From: JADJLQ01 sp044227925
Lineage (GTDB): Bacteria > Bacteroidota > Bacteroidia > Chitinophagales > Saprospiraceae
DNA: 64,000 nucleotides
Assembly: GCA_044227925.1 (NCBI GenBank)
Contig: JBGAVW010000009.1
Span: forward strand, 40,469-104,468
Direction of reading: 5' to 3'
Shown here one piece after another: positions 35,579-44,117 of the stretch. The notes beneath the pieces were generated by a model. It was given only the letters and a program-made list of their open reading frames with translations. It was not told where the DNA came from and searched no databases. Position 1 is the stretch's first letter. Each line of letters starts with the position of its first letter. Both the position numbers and the translations under genes were made by a program.

Positions 35579-38050
35579 TCAATATCCGATCCCTGATAAA
35601 TAATCTCCAATAGTAATAATTTCAGCAAATATTCCTGCGGCGGTAACTTCAGCTCCGGCACCGGGACCGCGAACGACCAAGGGTCTTTCATGATATCTTT
35701 CCGTAGTAAATACAATCATATTATCTGATCCTCCCAATTGATAAAAAGGGTTTTCGGGTCCTACTTCCTGCAGCCCTACAGTCACTCCTTTGCCTACTTC
35801 CACTTTTGCAATTACGCGGATTTTGGCATTGTTTTTTTCTGCTTTTTTAATGAGTGTCGTATAGTTGGCTTCATCTTTTTCAAGTACCTTGATAAAGTCA
35901 TCTACAGTCTTTGCATTGACAGCAGCATCAGAAAGAATTTTTTCCAGTTTTACATCTTCTATATTGGTAGGCAAGCCTGCTTCGCGGGCAAGTATGCATA
36001 TCTTACGACTAATGTCTTTCAATGAAAGGTCGTCACGCGGATCTGGTTCAGTATATCCCTGGGCCCTTGCTTCTTTTACCAGGTCGGAGAATTTTACGGA
36101 CGAACTAAACTTATTGAATATAAATGACAGTGATCCGGAAAGCACACCTTCTATTTTTAGAATTCTATCTCCTGAAATCATCAGATTTCGTAAGGTAGAT
36201 AAAACAGGTAATCCGGCACCTACATTGGTTTCATACTGATATTGTACCCCGCGCAGGTCTGCAATTTCTTTAAGTTTCCGATAATTTTTATAGGTACTGC
36301 TGGCGGCGATTTTATTGGGAGTGCTGATGCTTATACTGGCATCCAGTATTTTATCGTATTTTGATGCTACTTCTTCGCTCGCCGTATTGTCTATAAAAAT
36401 GGAATTGGCAAGATTCAACGTGTTCATCTGATCAATATACTTTGACAGCTTCATAGGCTTACCCTCTGAATAAAGGCTTTCTTTCCACTGATCTAATGAA
36501 ATGCCTTTAGGGTTAAATAGCATTTTTTTACTGTTGGCTAATCCTACGAGCCGTATTTCAAGGTGTTTTTCTTTATACAAATATTCAGCTTGTGCTTTTA
36601 ATTGTTTGATCAATGTACCACCAATGAGTCCGCAACCTACCATAAATACATTGAGTACTTTGATATCAGAGAGGAACAGACCTTCGTGCAACGCATTCAG
36701 GGCTTTTGATTCATCGGCTCTGTTTATTACCGCTGAGATATTCAGCTCAGATGATCCCTGGGCAATAGCCACTACATTGATCCCGTTTTTGCCCAATGAT
36801 CTAAACATACGGCCGGCGATACCCGGTGTATAGCGCATATTTTCTCCAATCAGAGCGACTACTGAAAGGTCCTTTTCGATAATCACTGGATCTACGGTAT
36901 TGGCCTGGATATCCCTTGAAAAAGCGGATTCTACTGCTTCTTTTGCATTAGTTGCATCTTCAGGTCGCACCGCAAAGCTTATGGATGACTCTGATGATCC
37001 CTGGGTGATCAACATTACATTTATACTTCTTGATGCCAGCGATTCAAATAATCTGCCTGCTACACCGGGTACACCAAACAAACCGGAACCTTGAAGCGTA
37101 AGCAGGGATACATTACTTATAGATGAAATACCGGTTACAGGATGGCTATGTTTTACTTTTTCTTTGGTAATCATAGATCCGGCAAATCCGGGATTGAAGG
37201 TATTCTTTATATAAATGGGAATGCCGAGATCCATCGCCGGTTTGATAGTAGGTGGATAAATCACCTTAGCACCAAAATGAGACATTTCCATAGCCTCTAC
37301 ATAGCTGAGCTTGGGTATAGTAAATGCTTTGGATACCATGCGGGGATCAGCAGTGAGTACACCATCCACATCAGTCCATATTTCAATGGCCTCTGCATTT
37401 AGACCTGCACCTAACAGAGAAGCTGTATAATCAGATCCTCCTCTTCCAAGGGTAGTAGTCAAACCTCCTTTGGCACTACTAATAAAACCGGTGACTACTT
37501 TTATTTTTTTAGTGCTTTTGTATTTTGATTTGACCAGTTTATATGTTAGTGGAAAATCAACCCTGGCTGATCCAAAGTTTTTATCTGTTTTGATAATGTC
37601 CCTGGCATCTACATATTCTGATGGCAATCCCTGAGCATTCATGGCCTCAGTGATGATCATACATGATGCCCGCTCTCCAAAACTCAGCACATAGTCCATC
37701 GTACGAGGTGATGCTTCCAATACCAGGTATGTACCCTGTAAAAGGTTTTTTAAAGTATTGGACATTTCGCTGAATGCAGCAGTAAGCTGAGTTTGAGATT
37801 CGGCTGGCAACAGGTAGTTAATTGCGGCCAGATGTCTGTCATGAAACGACTGCCAAAGATCAATATATGATGCATCCCCTTTAGATGCCAGGTGAGCCAT
37901 TTTGATCAATGAATCGGTAACACCACTAAATGCAGAAAATACGACCGTAAAAGCTGTTTTTTTCCGCTGATAGGTAGAAAGTATGTCTATCACTGACTTT
38001 ATACGCTCAGGACTGCCAACACTGGATCCACCAAATTTCAATACATACAT
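35579..38050 (-). CDS. thrA: Bifunctional aspartokinase / homoserine dehydrogenase I
   Basis: 823 aa, as in fused ThrA enzymes. Aspartokinase ~1-290 (YVLKFGGSSVGSPERI, TTLGRGGSDYTASLLG, DVDGVLTADPR). Two ACT domains ~310-460 (LLTLQGSGLFGVPGVAGRLF, VALIGENMRYTPGIAGRMF). The homoserine dehydrogenase NAD-binding core from ~465 (NVFMVGCGLIGGTLIKQL), NVGAGLPVLSTLRNLM, GVLSGSLSFIFN and EPDPRDDLSLKDISRK complete it. It catalyses the first and third steps of threonine/methionine synthesis. TACCTTTG (38125-38132, minus strand) is a good -7 box. Confidence 0.95.
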   Translation of the reverse strand: MYVLKFGGSSVGSPERIKSVIDILSTYQRKKTAFTVVFSAFSGVTDSLIKMAHLASKGDASYIDLWQSFHDRHLAAINYLLPAESQTQLTAAFSEMSNTLKNLLQGTYLVLEASPRTMDYVLSFGERASCMIITEAMNAQGLPSEYVDARDIIKTDKNFGSARVDFPLTYKLVKSKYKSTKKIKVVTGFISSAKGGLTTTLGRGGSDYTASLLGAGLNAEAIEIWTDVDGVLTADPRMVSKAFTIPKLSYVEAMEMSHFGAKVIYPPTIKPAMDLGIPIYIKNTFNPGFAGSMITKEKVKHSHPVTGISSISNVSLLTLQGSGLFGVPGVAGRLFESLASRSINVMLITQGSSESSISFAVRPEDATNAKEAVESAFSRDIQANTVDPVIIEKDLSVVALIGENMRYTPGIAGRMFRSLGKNGINVVAIAQGSSELNISAVINRADESKALNALHEGLFLSDIKVLNVFMVGCGLIGGTLIKQLKAQAEYLYKEKHLEIRLVGLANSKKMLFNPKGISLDQWKESLYSEGKPMKLSKYIDQMNTLNLANSIFIDNTASEEVASKYDKILDASISISTPNKIAASSTYKNYRKLKEIADLRGVQYQYETNVGAGLPVLSTLRNLMISGDRILKIEGVLSGSLSFIFNKFSSSVKFSDLVKEARAQGYTEPDPRDDLSLKDISRKICILAREAGLPTNIEDVKLEKILSDAAVNAKTVDDFIKVLEKDEANYTTLIKKAEKNNAKIRVIAKVEVGKGVTVGLQEVGPENPFYQLGGSDNMIVFTTERYHERPLVVRGPGAGAEVTAAGIFAEIITIGDYLSGIGY

Positions 38051-38124
38051 ACTACTGCCTATACCTTTTTATTAATAAAATGATTTTAAATAATCCTGTT
38101 TTTGGGAAGGGATTTTTGAAGGTG

Positions 38125-38132
38125 CAAAGGTA
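38125..38132 (-). promoter_or_regulatory. Candidate -7 box of thrA
   Basis: TACCTTTG on the minus strand matches TAnnTTTG and is followed by C. A weak TTG lies about 23 bases upstream, wider than usual. It implies a leader of about 70 bases with no run of Thr or Ile codons, so no classical attenuator is seen. Confidence 0.45.
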
Positions 38133-38218
38133 AGAATAGGCAGGGACTTTTAAAACAATAAATGAAAGCGTATTCAGACATTGATTGGTTGAAAATCATA
38201 TATTTGTAATTCAAATAG

Positions 38219-38386
38219 TGCTATCCTATTAATAATGAAAAAAAAGCATTGCATGAAAATATTTTAGATGCATTACAATTAGTACTCAAAGTAAGAGGAT
38301 CAAAGAATTTTGATAAAATTCCTAAAATTTCAAAATCCAGAACAAAGACTATGACACTTAACTATGAAGAGGCAACAATTAATTAA
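38219..38386 (+). pseudogene. HicB-like antitoxin remnant, N-terminus missing
   Basis: A frame without its own convincing start (preceded by TAG at 38216) reads NEKKALHENILDALQLVLKV, similar to the helix of HicB/UPF0150 antitoxins, then KIPKISKSRTKTMTLNYEEATIN. About half the normal length is absent. Its end overlaps the hicA-like start at 38364, the normal hicB-hicA layout. It is weak on its own. Its neighbour makes the call more credible. Confidence 0.4.
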
Positions 38387-38549
38387 ATATATTGTCGCAA
38401 ATGGCTCTCATTTTAAGAGAGGGCTCCAATCACACCATTTATTACAACAAAGCAACTAATCAAATTTCAGCTGTTGGTAGACACAAAGAGCTGGATGACT
38501 TACTCTGTCAAAAAATTTGTAAACAACTGGGAATTAAACCAATCAATAA
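38364..38549 (+). pseudogene. HicA-like mRNA interferase, frameshifted
   Basis: Starting at the ATG at 38364, the frame reads MKRQQLIKYIVANGSHF, then fails. One frame over, after a T run near 38412, it continues LREGSNHTIYYNKATNQISAVGRHKELDDLLCQKICKQLGI, which is the HicA double-stranded-RNA-binding fold with its catalytic His in GSNH. A two-base loss would explain the break. The native stop is also missing, the frame running into the next gene's tail. The toxin is therefore inactive unless the break is a sequencing error. Confidence 0.65.
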
Positions 38550-38587
38550 AGGTAACGGATTGGTGAAATCAGATTATCGATTAATCA

Positions 38588-39199
38588 TTATTCACCCAAT
38601 ACCCTGGCTATTTTTTCAATTTCCAATTTATTCACATAGGCTAAAAAGCCGGCTTCATCTTTTATATTATTTCCATTAATCGTAATGAGGGAGTTTGCTA
38701 AAGGGATCATCAATTCATAGGTTTTATCGGCAGGTTTCGATTTTATCAGTGATCTGCGATTGCCCACCTTGATACTTTTACCTGCATCCTGTGAAGCACT
38801 CAACATCAATGGATTATTGATCATCATGGTAATGGAGGACAACAAGGGCGAATTGGCTGCAATATTGATTTCTATATTAGTACCATCATTGGCAGCCGTT
38901 TGGTAGCTTCGGCTGATGTTCACACCGCCACCCATCATAGCCATAGCCGAAGTGTTATTTACATCAGACCCGGTATTGGCAGTCATATCATTTAAAGTGA
39001 GTGGCAGTGCTGCCAGCACATCTTTTCCCATCAATTCATTAAGATACCCAATGGCCTGTTGCAAAGCAATCTGAGCATCTTTATAATTTTTTTCTTTGAT
39101 GTATCCCTGGGCGTCAAGTATAGTCTTGTCTAAATCAGATTGGGAAAACAGAGAGATTGCTGTGAATGCAAACCAGAGTAAGTACGATATTTTTTTCAT
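38588..39199 (-). CDS. Secreted protein of unknown family
   Basis: 203 aa with signal peptide MKKISYLLWFAFTAISLFSQ. Residues ~22-55 form an amphipathic helix pair (DLDKTILDAQGYIKEKNYKDAQIALQQAIGYLNEL), resembling one TPR-like unit. A Gly/Met-rich segment (SAMAMMGGGVN) and a beta-rich C-terminal half follow (INIAANSPLLSSITMMINNPLM). I do not recognise a family. It is probably a periplasmic accessory protein. Confidence 0.55.
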   Translation of the reverse strand: MKKISYLLWFAFTAISLFSQSDLDKTILDAQGYIKEKNYKDAQIALQQAIGYLNELMGKDVLAALPLTLNDMTANTGSDVNNTSAMAMMGGGVNISRSYQTAANDGTNIEINIAANSPLLSSITMMINNPLMLSASQDAGKSIKVGNRRSLIKSKPADKTYELMIPLANSLITINGNNIKDEAGFLAYVNKLEIEKIARVLGE

Positions 39200-39401
39200 G
39201 AGGTTTTTTATTTAAAGTTATAGGGATTTGGAATGGGGTGGAAATATTTTTTTAAATAAAAAGAATGGTCAAAGCAAGCCTATTTATCCTTATTAAATAG
39301 ATTATACTTCGCTCTTTTAGAGTTAGAAATCCATTTGCTATCATAAATTAAGATCTATTCAAACTATGCTTTCGATCTTCCACATTTTCAGGCACGGACA
39401 C

Positions 39402-39450
39402 GTTGTACATTGTACGTTGTACATTGTACATTGTACATTGTACGTTGTAC
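39402..39450. repeat. Tandem heptamer repeat (G/A)TTGTAC x7
   Basis: Seven perfect contiguous copies of RTTGTAC (order of the first base G A G A A A G) in an intergenic region between two leftward genes, 19 bases downstream of the DUF2911 gene. Each copy contains GTAC; neighbouring units with A create the palindrome TGTACA. It could be an unstable microsatellite-like tract. Confidence 0.9.
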
Positions 39451-39469
39451 CTGGTAGGTAGTGCTTTGT

Positions 39470-40576
39470 CTATAAATTTATATCCTTACCTTCTTTGAGT
39501 TTGGCAATTAATCCTTCAATAGTTTTTTTCGATGCATCGTTGTTGGCCAGCCCAAGCGCTTTAGTAGCCGCTTCGATGGCTTTAGGAAAATCACCTTTAG
39601 CTGAAAATGCGTAGGCTAATCCTGTATTGGTACCCTGGGTGCTTCCAAATTGTTTTACTGCAGCATGCATAATATCAAGTGCTTTATCTGCTCTCTTCTG
39701 AGCAATAAGAGATCTTCCATAAGCTACGTATTGAGCAGCGCTACCCATAGGTAAAGCTTCGTTCATAATGGAATCGGCCGGTTGTAACCTATTTAGTTTT
39801 TCATAAGCTGTAGCGAGGTTACGCAGGGATACAAAACTTCGTTGACCCTGAAATCCTGATACTGCCCGCTGAGCCCAGGATAGTGCTTCTTCCAGGTTGA
39901 TTCCTTTATTGATACAATACTGAGATGCCTGCAACATATTTGTAGAGTTGAATCCTTTTTGACTGGTCACCTGATCTCTCAGTTTTGCAATTACAATATT
40001 ATCCACATCCACTTCAATTTTAAAAGGGATAATCCATTTTTCCCACATCAAGGCTATTGTACAGGATTTATCTTTATGTTCAATAAATTCGTATTTAAGC
40101 CATTCCACACTTTTGTCATTCATCTGAGGTTTTAGTACAGTTCTCAGTTGATCGTGCTTTTCTTCATAATAAAAACTGCCCCAGGCATCATTTTGCTTTG
40201 ACAATATAAGTAATACACTATCAGGCCAAACAGCCATATGTACGCCATAGGTACCAGCTGGTACAGTTTTGCCTTCCAGTTTTACATCGTGTTCAAATGA
40301 GATGGTAGTATTTTCATTTGCTCCAGCTCTCCATGGAGCGGTAGGCCGGTTGGTGATAAAACTGTTTGTGGAAAATCCATACGTTACCAGGGCACCCCAG
40401 ACTTTGCCTTCTCTGCCGCCAACATCAGGTCGCGAATAAGACAAGGTAATGTCTGTAATGCCGACAGTTTCCTTTATGGTAGCCCGGGGATTTCCACCTG
40501 CCGGTGGCACATCCATTTGTGAATACATCCTGGCTGCAGAAAATGCAAAAAGAAGAAGCGTGAGTATTTTTTTCAT
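39470..40576 (-). CDS. DUF2911 domain protein with TPR-like C-terminus
   Basis: 368 aa. Signal peptide to residue ~19 (ARMYSQ). DUF2911 follows at ~25-190: TIKETVGITDITLSYSRPDVGGREGKVWG, PWRAGANENTTISFEHDVKLEGK, AGTYGVHMAVW and the closing CTIALMWEKWIIPF. Residues ~215-365 are TPR-like helices (SLRNLATAYEKLNRLQPADSIM, KGDFPKAIEAATKAL). It is a secreted Bacteroidota protein of unknown role. The DUF2911-TPR layout is common. Confidence 0.85.
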   Translation of the reverse strand: MKKILTLLLFAFSAARMYSQMDVPPAGGNPRATIKETVGITDITLSYSRPDVGGREGKVWGALVTYGFSTNSFITNRPTAPWRAGANENTTISFEHDVKLEGKTVPAGTYGVHMAVWPDSVLLILSKQNDAWGSFYYEEKHDQLRTVLKPQMNDKSVEWLKYEFIEHKDKSCTIALMWEKWIIPFKIEVDVDNIVIAKLRDQVTSQKGFNSTNMLQASQYCINKGINLEEALSWAQRAVSGFQGQRSFVSLRNLATAYEKLNRLQPADSIMNEALPMGSAAQYVAYGRSLIAQKRADKALDIMHAAVKQFGSTQGTNTGLAYAFSAKGDFPKAIEAATKALGLANNDASKKTIEGLIAKLKEGKDINL

Positions 40577-40702
40577 GTATCTAAGATTTTATGTTTTCAT
40601 TTACAAACGCCTAAGCTATTTGAATATCAATGTCTTACTGGTAGTTCTAACCAGTTTTAACACAACCTTAACTGTCGCTAAAAGTTTAAGACTAAAAAGG
40701 AT

Positions 40703-40710
40703 TAAATTTG
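40703..40710 (+). promoter_or_regulatory. Candidate -7 box for the small 40751 gene
   Basis: TAAATTTG matches TAnnTTTG and ends 40 bases before the ATG at 40751. No TTTG is seen at the standard distance upstream. Confidence 0.4.
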
Positions 40711-40750
40711 CGTTTCTAATTTAATTTTTAATCAAAACAATTTATTTATT

Positions 40751-40954
40751 ATGGCAGAGCCAATCAGAGCATACAATGTGAAAACCAAGGAAAAAAATGT
40801 AGAAATGCACGATGCTATCATCACCAAAACCGCTCGCGGTGGTTATATGGCACAGGGTAACGATGGAAAAGGAAACAAACTGACTTGCCTTATGGGGGAA
40901 GCAAAAGCTTTACAGGCTATAGCTGAAGGTGTAGCTAAAAAAGGCTGGGAATAA
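40751..40954 (+). CDS. Small conserved-looking protein
   Basis: 67 aa: RAYNVKTKEKNVEMHDAIITKT, then GGYMAQGNDGKGNKLTCL and a C-terminal helix GEAKALQAIAEGVAKKGW. The order (strands, then GN.GK...L, then helix) resembles the small DUF5679-like proteins, but the usual cysteine pairs are absent. It has a plausible -7 box and is followed by a strong hairpin, so I take it as a real gene of unknown function. Confidence 0.6.
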   Translation: MAEPIRAYNVKTKEKNVEMHDAIITKTARGGYMAQGNDGKGNKLTCLMGEAKALQAIAEGVAKKGWE

Positions 40955-40966
40955 ATCCAATCTACT

Positions 40967-41005
40967 ATCATTTCAGGTTAAATAGATGGTTTAGCCTGAA
41001 ATGAT
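40967..41005. terminator. Long hairpin shared by two convergent genes
   Basis: A 16-bp stem with one G-U pair (ATCATTTCAGGTTAAA / TTTAGCCTGAAATGAT) and a 7-nt loop. It lies 12 bases after the small rightward gene and contains the stop codon of the leftward ATP-grasp gene (40991-40993). T tracts are weak on both sides, so termination may be partial or of another kind. Confidence 0.6.
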
Positions 41006-41857
41006 TTCCAATAAAGCAGTATAAAAATTTTTGGGAGCATCCTGATCAGACGACACAAACAACACCGGTTCGATTAATTCTATCTCCATTAAACAAAAAC
41101 GGCCTTCGCTGGTTATATAGCCATCTATGCGGGCATAGAGCAATTCAGCTTTAATATTGGACAAAATCGTTTCCAGGCTTTGCAGCAATGAATCTGCTGG
41201 AATATATTTCTCATAAGTACCACCATATTGAAATTGGACCCTAAAATCATTTTCTTTTGGTCTTTTCAACACAGCATGACTGTACTTTTTATTGAAATAC
41301 ACTATGGATATCTCCCCTTGTGATTTTATTTCTTCAGCAAATTTCTGAATGAAAATATCTTGCTCGCTTAAAAGCAAATCTACATCCGCCTGTAGAGTGT
41401 CGGCATTTTCTTTTGTTAAGACCCATGTTCGGATTGCGCCGACAGAAATGGTTGGTTTAATTACCGCTTTATCCCAACTGACCTTCTCGATTTCATGCTG
41501 CAGATTGATTTTAGTGTTTTTTTTGATATGAATGGTGGGAGGGATTAATATACCCTGATCAGCCAATTCGAGTAAATAATGTTTTTGTTTATTCCATTCC
41601 ATTACCGAAATGGGGTTGAGTACCTTGATATGATGGCTTCGTAAAAAATCCAACCAGGCAGAAAACACATCAATATCTTTAATATAATCCCATATGGATC
41701 TGATTACTAATACATCGTATTTTTTCCAATCTATTTCGGAGTCATTCCAAATCACTACGGATGTAACCACACCCCTGGATTCCAAATACGATTTTAATGG
41801 AAGATCATCCGTGTACAATTCAGGATTTTCACTACCGGTGACAAGAGCAATGTGCAT
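40991..41857 (-). CDS. ATP-grasp domain protein
   Basis: 288 aa from the ATG at 41857; a TTG start 15 bases upstream would just touch the neighbouring gene. The sequence shows an N-terminal pre-ATP-grasp Rossmann unit (MHIALVTG, YDVLVIRSIWDYI), then the ATP-grasp core with KQKHYLLELADQGILIPPT, KAVIKPTISVGAIRTW, FIQKFAEEIKSQGEISIVYFN and the metal-binding LMEIELIEP near the C-terminus. It is similar to the glutathione synthetase-like, uncharacterised ATP-grasp ligases. The substrate is unknown. Confidence 0.75.
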   Translation of the reverse strand: MHIALVTGSENPELYTDDLPLKSYLESRGVVTSVVIWNDSEIDWKKYDVLVIRSIWDYIKDIDVFSAWLDFLRSHHIKVLNPISVMEWNKQKHYLLELADQGILIPPTIHIKKNTKINLQHEIEKVSWDKAVIKPTISVGAIRTWVLTKENADTLQADVDLLLSEQDIFIQKFAEEIKSQGEISIVYFNKKYSHAVLKRPKENDFRVQFQYGGTYEKYIPADSLLQSLETILSNIKAELLYARIDGYITSEGRFCLMEIELIEPVLFVSSDQDAPKNFYTALLEIISG

Positions 41858-41872
41858 AGAGTTAAATAACAA

Positions 41873-43030
41873 TTATATCATTGGCCAGGGAAACTTACTT
41901 ACTAGTTGTATTTTTCTGCCTTGAGCAGATGATTTTTTTGCCGCTTCTATGATTTCAAGTACATGTAATGCATGCAATGCATTTATTTTGGGTTCGATGC
42001 CATTGAGTAATGATTCACCTATTTTAGTTGCTCCTTCCTGCCACACATATCCTCCGGTTTCTTTTTCATATAATTTGGCAGGTTCGGTCCAGGAATCATC
42101 GAGGTACACCCCATACGTTTCCCAATCGTACCCAATCATACGCATATTGCCTTTATCACCATAGATCTGTATTGAATGCAATGCCTGTCCGCTCGCCTCA
42201 TGCCCATGAGGATCAAAGAAATTGAAACCACACATTATATGAGATAGGACTCCATTTCCATGATCTAATAATATATGTGCATTATCTTCAGCCTCTACTT
42301 TTATAATACCTTTATCATCCACGTTGCGTTCGGGTTTTACAATACTGAGCATGGCCATCACGGATTTGGCAGGACCTAATAATCCGGTAAGGGTTGCCAT
42401 ATTATAAACTCCCAGATCCGGCATAGAACCTCCACCTTGTTCATAGAAAAATGCAGACCAGGTAGGGCCGGTATGTCCGTATTGCCCATGTGCACTTGCT
42501 ACCTTTCCTAATTTACCCTCCTGGATGCATTTACTCATAAACGCAAATTGAGGACTATTGACTACTGCTGGTGCACCCCATATTCTCAGTTTTTTTGATT
42601 TTGCCAAATCATATAATGCTTTTCCTTCAGCATAGGTATTGGCCATTGGCTTTTCAGACCATACATGTCTGCCAGCCAATATCGCTTTTTTATTTAGCAT
42701 ACCATGAGCTTGCATATCTGTCAGAGTCACCATCATATCAAATGGTACCCCCTTGAGCATAGCCTCTATATTGGGGTAGGTTTCGGCATTTACATTATAT
42801 TGTTTTTTCTGTGCCAGCGCACGATCGTATTTGATATCACATAAGGATACTATTTCTATCAGCTTTGAGCCCTGGAGATGAGGTATATATCTATTGCTTA
42901 CAGAGCCACAACCGATTATACCCACTTTTAGTCTCTTGCCGGGTTGAGATCTGGCGATACTTTCAAGAGAAGATAAGAGTACTCCGGCTGTAGCGGTAGC
43001 AGTGTATTTTAAAAATTGATTTCGATCCAT
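41873..43030 (-). CDS. Gfo/Idh/MocA family oxidoreductase with secretion-like N-terminus
   Basis: 385 aa. The N-terminus MDRNQFLKYTATATAGVLLSS resembles the export-type leader often seen on Bacteroidota GFO/IDH proteins, though it lacks a twin arginine. The Rossmann core has KVGIIGCGSVSNRYIPHL and the EKP motif (HVWSEKPMANTY). The C-terminal substrate domain includes GQYGHTGPTWSAFFYEQGGGSMPDLGVYN. These are NAD(P)-dependent sugar or cyclitol dehydrogenases. The substrate is unknown. It probably shares a transcript with the ATP-grasp gene, 15 bases downstream. Confidence 0.85.
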   Translation of the reverse strand: MDRNQFLKYTATATAGVLLSSLESIARSQPGKRLKVGIIGCGSVSNRYIPHLQGSKLIEIVSLCDIKYDRALAQKKQYNVNAETYPNIEAMLKGVPFDMMVTLTDMQAHGMLNKKAILAGRHVWSEKPMANTYAEGKALYDLAKSKKLRIWGAPAVVNSPQFAFMSKCIQEGKLGKVASAHGQYGHTGPTWSAFFYEQGGGSMPDLGVYNMATLTGLLGPAKSVMAMLSIVKPERNVDDKGIIKVEAEDNAHILLDHGNGVLSHIMCGFNFFDPHGHEASGQALHSIQIYGDKGNMRMIGYDWETYGVYLDDSWTEPAKLYEKETGGYVWQEGATKIGESLLNGIEPKINALHALHVLEIIEAAKKSSAQGRKIQLVSKFPWPMI

Positions 43031-43292
43031 GATATTTAAAACATAATTTGAATGAGGAATAATACGAAAAAATCAGGAGCACTGAACTAAAAAATTCATT
43101 AATCTCTACCCATTATTGCTTTCGGTGCTTTGCGATGGCAACCAAATCACTGCATATCCATTCTTGTAAAGCTATAAACCCGTCACAAACCTTTAAATAG
43201 TTTGCATTCCAATTCTCTTCAGTTTGGTTGAAAAATAACCAGCATTCTTTCAAAGATATTTATTAAATTTCTCCACATTTAATCCAAAAAAA

Positions 43293-43838
43293 ATGAAAAT
43301 CCTTTTCATTTCTCTTCTTGGTATCCTGTTGATTCAATCTTGTATTTCCAAAAAAAGTGAATCAGCATCTGTGCCTGCTACCTTTATAGACACATCAAAA
43401 ATCATAGATACCACTCTGGGTGTCATCACCGAACTTTCGATGGATGCTACTGATGCTACTGAAGCTATCGTAGCGGCCAATCAAATCTATGGTCAGCGAT
43501 TTTTAACTAACGATAGCTCATTTTACCAGGCTAAGTACACTGCAGATGCAGTAATTTACCCTGTACAACATCCCATGGTACAGGGAAGAGAAAGCATCGG
43601 TAAATATTATTATGATGGCGGTAAAAATAAAAAGCTACGCATACTTATAAAAGCATTGAATATTACCGGTACTTCAGACCTGATCGTAGAGGAAGGCAGT
43701 TATGATTTTCCGGATGATAAAGGGGGTAGCTTTGATAAAGGAAAGTTTATCGCATTGTGGAAACAGGAAGATGGCAGCTGGAAACTGTGGCGTGAAATTT
43801 GGAATACGGATCTGCCTCCCAATGGTATGATCCAATAA
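43293..43838 (+). CDS. Lipoprotein with DUF4440/SnoaL-like domain
   Basis: 181 aa. Lipobox in MKILFISLLGILLIQSC. Residues ~58-175 have the NTF2-like pattern: AIVAANQIYGQRFLTNDSSFYQAKYTADAVIYP, MVQGRESIGKYYYDGG, and a C-terminal GKFIALWKQEDGSWKLWREIWNTD. It is related in fold to the 9494 gene product but not a close copy. The function is unknown. Confidence 0.75.
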   Translation: MKILFISLLGILLIQSCISKKSESASVPATFIDTSKIIDTTLGVITELSMDATDATEAIVAANQIYGQRFLTNDSSFYQAKYTADAVIYPVQHPMVQGRESIGKYYYDGGKNKKLRILIKALNITGTSDLIVEEGSYDFPDDKGGSFDKGKFIALWKQEDGSWKLWREIWNTDLPPNGMIQ

Positions 43839-43875
43839 ATGATGTTAGATTTTTCACCTTAATAAAAATAGGAGT

Positions 43876-44115
43876 ATGGATATAATTTGGTTTTTAATTG
43901 TGGGTGCCATCTCAGGATGGCTGGCTGGTCAATTTTGGAAAGGATCCGGATTTGGACTTGTAGGAAATATTATCACCGGAATACTGGGCGGCATCATTGG
44001 CGGCTGGTTAGCCGGTATGATCGGCATTGCAGGTACCGGATTGCTTGGTAAAATATTAATCTCTGCTGCCGGAGCCTGGGTGTTATTGTATATACTTTCT
44101 CTGATCAAAAAATAG
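43876..44115 (+). CDS. GlsB/YeaQ/YmgE family stress-response membrane protein
   Basis: 79 aa with three glycine-rich transmembrane segments (IIWFLIVGAISGWLAGQFW, GLVGNIITGILGGIIGGWLAG, LISAAGAWVLLYILSLI). The GxxGxxxG pattern and length are those of the transglycosylase-associated/GlsB family, induced by stress in many bacteria. It converges with the next gene, leaving only 2 bases between the stops. Confidence 0.85.
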   Translation: MDIIWFLIVGAISGWLAGQFWKGSGFGLVGNIITGILGGIIGGWLAGMIGIAGTGLLGKILISAAGAWVLLYILSLIKK

Positions 44116-44117
44116 AG

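Noticed and set aside
38051..38125. Threonine/isoleucine attenuator leader of thrA
   Set aside because: The short leader lacks a run of Thr or Ile codons and a competing hairpin set.
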